The position numbers were made by a program, and so were the translations under genes. This document shows, in pieces, positions 22,845 through 24,703 of a stretch of 24,703 bases of DNA (position 1 is its first letter; every line of letters starts with the position of its first letter). Source of the stretch: Prevotellaceae bacterium (lineage in GTDB: Bacteria > Bacteroidota > Bacteroidia > Bacteroidales > Bacteroidaceae); the NCBI GenBank assembly GCA_003150315.1, contig QAML01000101.1:1-24703 (forward strand). Reading direction: 5' to 3'. A model generated the notes under the pieces. The model was not told the DNA's origin and searched no databases. It saw only the letters and a list, made by a program, of their open reading frames with translations.

Positions 22845-23942
22845 TTATGCTTGCATTGAAGCCTTTATGAAGTTCTTCATGTCTTCTTCATGTTCCTGCG
22901 CACTAAGGAAAAGTTTGAACTGAGCTTTGGTGCGAACAAGATTATGTTCCGGATATTTCGTTTTGAAATAGGTGTCGCCGTTCAGATAATCGGCAAAAAA
23001 TCTCACAGCCTGCATGTATGGGAAAAGTTCTGCGGCAAGCGGCAGGTTTTCTATTTCCGTTTTTGTGAGGAATGCCTTTCCTGCCTTAAGATAGCCTTTG
23101 GTAAAAGCCTCGAAAATGTCCATTCTGAAGTAAACTTTGGAAAGATCGGGTTCGTCTTCGGCTGAAGCGTTTGCGGCATAGCGCAGGAAATCGCCGTAAT
23201 CGGAAAAGATGAACGAAGGCATGACTGTGTCGAGGTCTATGACGCATAAAGGCAAACCTGTATTTGCATCGAAAAGCATATTGTTGACTTTCGTGTCGCA
23301 GTGGCAGATTCTTTTGGGTAAATTTCCCTCTCTGTGCAGTTGCTCTGCAAATGTCATTTTTTCTGCATGGCTTTCTATTTCGTCAAGAAGGTCTTTCACT
23401 CCACCCAATCTGCCTGCTTTGTTTTCTTTCACGGCATCGTGTAACTGCTGCAATCTAAATTCCATGTTGTGGAAGTCTTTTATGGTTTCTCCCAACTCAA
23501 CAGGTATGTCTGCCAACATAGATTGGAAATCACCGAAAGCTTCTCCTGCAGCGTATGATCCTTCAGGACTAACATCTTCGCGGGTTATTGTATCGGGTAT
23601 GAACACCATGACGCGCCAGTAAGCGTTGCCGTCGAAAAGATAATATTTCTTGTCATTGTCTTTTAATGGAATAAAGCGCAGGCACCGGCGTTCAATGTCG
23701 TCTTGATCCGCAAGTTTCTTGCGTATGTGGTCTGTAACCGCAATAATGTTGTTCATCAGCATGTCCACGTCGGGAAACACATTGTGGTTAATGCACTGTA
23801 AAACGTAGTCGGGCGTTTCTTTGCCAACCGTGTTTACTTTGTATGTAGAGTTAATCAGACCGTTTCCTAACGGTTTTACGCTTTCTATATCTCCTAAGAT
23901 ATTGAATTTTTCTACGATTTGTTTCATCGGAGTCTGTTCCAT
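22845..23942 (-). CDS. Phosphotransferase/kinase of the APH fold, N-acetylhexosamine 1-kinase (NahK)-like
   Basis: This is an ATP-dependent small-molecule kinase. The 365-residue product has an N-terminal lobe (PLGNGLINSTYKV, a glycine-rich loop near 25-37; YVLQCIN with strand residues). The aminoglycoside-phosphotransferase catalytic loop is HCDTKVNNMLFD (Asp216), followed by the metal-binding VIDLDTVMP (Asp236). Length and motifs match N-acetylhexosamine 1-kinases and related sugar kinases of gut bacteria, so a sugar substrate is more likely than an antibiotic. A resistance role is not supported. It starts at ATG 23942 (a second ATG lies five codons in) and is divergent from the alanyl-tRNA editing gene, with its own -7 box at 23977-23984. 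Confidence 0.85.
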   Translation of the reverse strand: MEQTPMKQIVEKFNILGDIESVKPLGNGLINSTYKVNTVGKETPDYVLQCINHNVFPDVDMLMNNIIAVTDHIRKKLADQDDIERRCLRFIPLKDNDKKYYLFDGNAYWRVMVFIPDTITREDVSPEGSYAAGEAFGDFQSMLADIPVELGETIKDFHNMEFRLQQLHDAVKENKAGRLGGVKDLLDEIESHAEKMTFAEQLHREGNLPKRICHCDTKVNNMLFDANTGLPLCVIDLDTVMPSFIFSDYGDFLRYAANASAEDEPDLSKVYFRMDIFEAFTKGYLKAGKAFLTKTEIENLPLAAELFPYMQAVRFFADYLNGDTYFKTKYPEHNLVRTKAQFKLFLSAQEHEEDMKNFIKASMQA

Positions 23943-23976
23943 GTCTTGTTTTCTGGTTATTGGGTTTGTTATATGG

Positions 23977-23984
23977 CAAATTTA
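23977..23984 (-). promoter_or_regulatory. -7 box (TAAATTTG) of the phosphotransferase gene
   Basis: The minus strand reads TAAATTTG, an exact TAnnTTTG match 34 nt upstream of ATG 23942, in the 124-bp divergent gap. Confidence 0.55.
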
Positions 23985-24038
23985 CGTAAAACTTTGCAGT
24001 AAAAGGGGAGTGGAAGTGTGTTTTTGGTTTGTTTTCCT

Positions 24039-24046
24039 TAATTTTG
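24039..24046 (+). promoter_or_regulatory. -7 box (TAATTTTG) of the alanyl-tRNA editing gene
   Basis: The plus strand reads TAATTTTG, an exact TAnnTTTG match 20 nt upstream of ATG 24067, so the leader is short. Several TTTG stretches lie upstream, but none at 19-21 bp. Confidence 0.55.
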
Positions 24047-24066
24047 CCTTATAAAGAATAGAATCA

Positions 24067-24549
24067 ATGGAAGAAGTTGTATTGAATCCTCATAACAAGC
24101 AGGAATATCCTCCCATGCACACTGCCGAACATATTTTGAATCGTGCAATGGTGAATCATTTCGGTTGCAAACGCAGTGGCAATACTCACATAGAGCGAAA
24201 GAAAAGCAAAATGAGCTTTCTTCTTTCGCAATGCCCGGCTCCCGAGGAAGTAGAAAACCTGATTGACGCGGTAAACAAAGTAATTGCCGAGGATTTGCCG
24301 GTAACTTATAGTTTCGAATCGGTTAATGATTTGGAGGAAGGCATATCTCTCGATAAATTACCGGAAAATGCGAGCGATACCATAAGGATAGTAAGAGTGG
24401 GCGACTATGATAAATGCGCCTGCATAGGTTTGCATGTGGAGCACACGGCACAGATAGGCAAGGTTGTGCTTCTCGGGACGAATTGGGACGAAGAAAAGAA
24501 ATCGTTTCGCATAAGATTCAAATTGGAAGATACTACATGGGAATCCTGA
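24067..24549 (+). CDS. alaX: Alanyl-tRNA editing protein (AlaX-like)
   Basis: This trans-editing enzyme hydrolyses mischarged Ser- or Gly-tRNA(Ala), free of the synthetase. The 160-residue product corresponds to the editing domain of AlaRS. The zinc-binding residues are visible as His18 and His22 in HTAEH, and Cys119 and His123 in CIGLHVEHT. Length fits the short AlaX type. It is a single-gene unit with a promoter at 24039-24046. No classic terminator follows; array copy E begins about 100 nt downstream. A small overlapping frame from 24537 is not believed to be a gene. Confidence 0.92.
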   Translation: MEEVVLNPHNKQEYPPMHTAEHILNRAMVNHFGCKRSGNTHIERKKSKMSFLLSQCPAPEEVENLIDAVNKVIAEDLPVTYSFESVNDLEEGISLDKLPENASDTIRIVRVGDYDKCACIGLHVEHTAQIGKVVLLGTNWDEEKKSFRIRFKLEDTTWES

Positions 24550-24650
24550 ATCGTATAAAAAGTGCATGTGAAAAGCAATTTCTGCATTTCGGAGTGCCTT
24601 ATTCGCGGATGAAAAAGTGCAAGAAAAACGGCTTTTGTAAGACATTATTT

Positions 24651-24703
24651 TTCATATACTTATAAACGGCAAAAATACAAGGCATATATTTTAAAATATA
24701 TGC
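24651..24703. repeat. Dispersed ~21-bp-unit palindromic array, copy E (cut by the window end)
   Basis: The flank occurs in reverse, as TTCA (24651-24654), TAT, ACTTATA (24658-24664). A reverse unit (CAAGGCATA) and the start of a forward unit (TATGC...) follow, truncated by the window end. Relative to the alaX gene the flank again faces the gene's 3' end, as in copies A and C. Confidence 0.8.

Noticed and set aside
22845..23942. Antibiotic resistance aminoglycoside phosphotransferase
   Set aside because: Only the APH fold motifs are shared. Length and overall pattern fit NahK-like sugar kinases, and the context has no mobile or resistance genes.
24414..24665. 83-residue plus-strand frame overlapping the end of alaX, including a shorter ATG frame from 24537
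   Set aside because: It lies mostly inside alaX in another frame, ends in the array E flank, and has no promoter or recognisable domain.
1..24703. Repeat arrays as CRISPR
   Set aside because: Units abut without spacers, occur in both orientations and are dispersed at five loci, with no cas genes in the window.

Overview
The window looks like chromosomal DNA of a Bacteroidales bacterium, most likely Prevotella or a close relative. This rests on four things: Bacteroidota-specific families (secreted DPP5-type S9 peptidase, DUF6057, DUF4369 lipoprotein, FAS1 lipoprotein, 29-residue AURKAIP1/COX24 protein); -7 promoter boxes of the Bacteroidota form TAnnTTTG in front of most transcription units; absence of obvious Shine-Dalgarno sequences; and moderate-to-low G+C. 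The genus is inferred. No tRNA, rRNA, IS element, prophage or CRISPR array was seen.

Layout. 1-5698 is read on the minus strand: a 23S/tRNA pseudouridine synthase, an HU/IHF-like protein with the tiny AURKAIP1/COX24 ribosomal-type protein, ribonuclease G/E, and a secreted dipeptidyl peptidase. 6002-14067 is a tightly packed six-gene minus-strand unit in the order class A PBP, kdsB, 14-repeat MORN protein, glgB, DUF6057 membrane protein, and a stand-alone protein resembling the tail of class II ribonucleotide reductase. Gaps are 2-24 nt, the last two genes overlap by ATGA, and the unit has one good promoter at 14095-14125. proS follows (14567-16048, minus). 16317-19705 is a plus-strand block of three lipoproteins (DUF4369, FN3-like, FAS1). 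19993-23942 is minus strand: a sugar-kinase-like phosphotransferase, an outer-membrane protein with an HhH domain, and a nitroreductase. A divergent alanyl-tRNA editing protein (plus) closes the window.

The most unusual feature is a dispersed repeat family present five times, at 1, 5903, 14251, 19831 and 24651. Each copy is a short array of about 21-bp units of the form AAAATA-AGTGCCTTG-TATTTT in mixed orientation. Four copies also carry a flank TATAAGTnnnTGAA. All five lie at the 3' ends of genes, and in the copies with the flank it faces the neighbouring stop codon.

Several longest-ORF starts run through a promoter or terminator, or begin with TTG. I shortened them to the first ATG downstream of the promoter (peptidase, pseudouridine synthase, proS, DUF4369, FAS1, HhH protein) or to the ATG that fits tight gene spacing (DUF6057 and the RNR-tail gene). 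Non-coding stretches near or above 300 bp: 5699-6001 holds a promoter and array B. 14068-14566 holds the PBP promoter, array C, a plus-strand terminator-like hairpin and the proS terminator. 16049-16316 holds two divergent -7 boxes. 19706-19992 holds two hairpins and array D.
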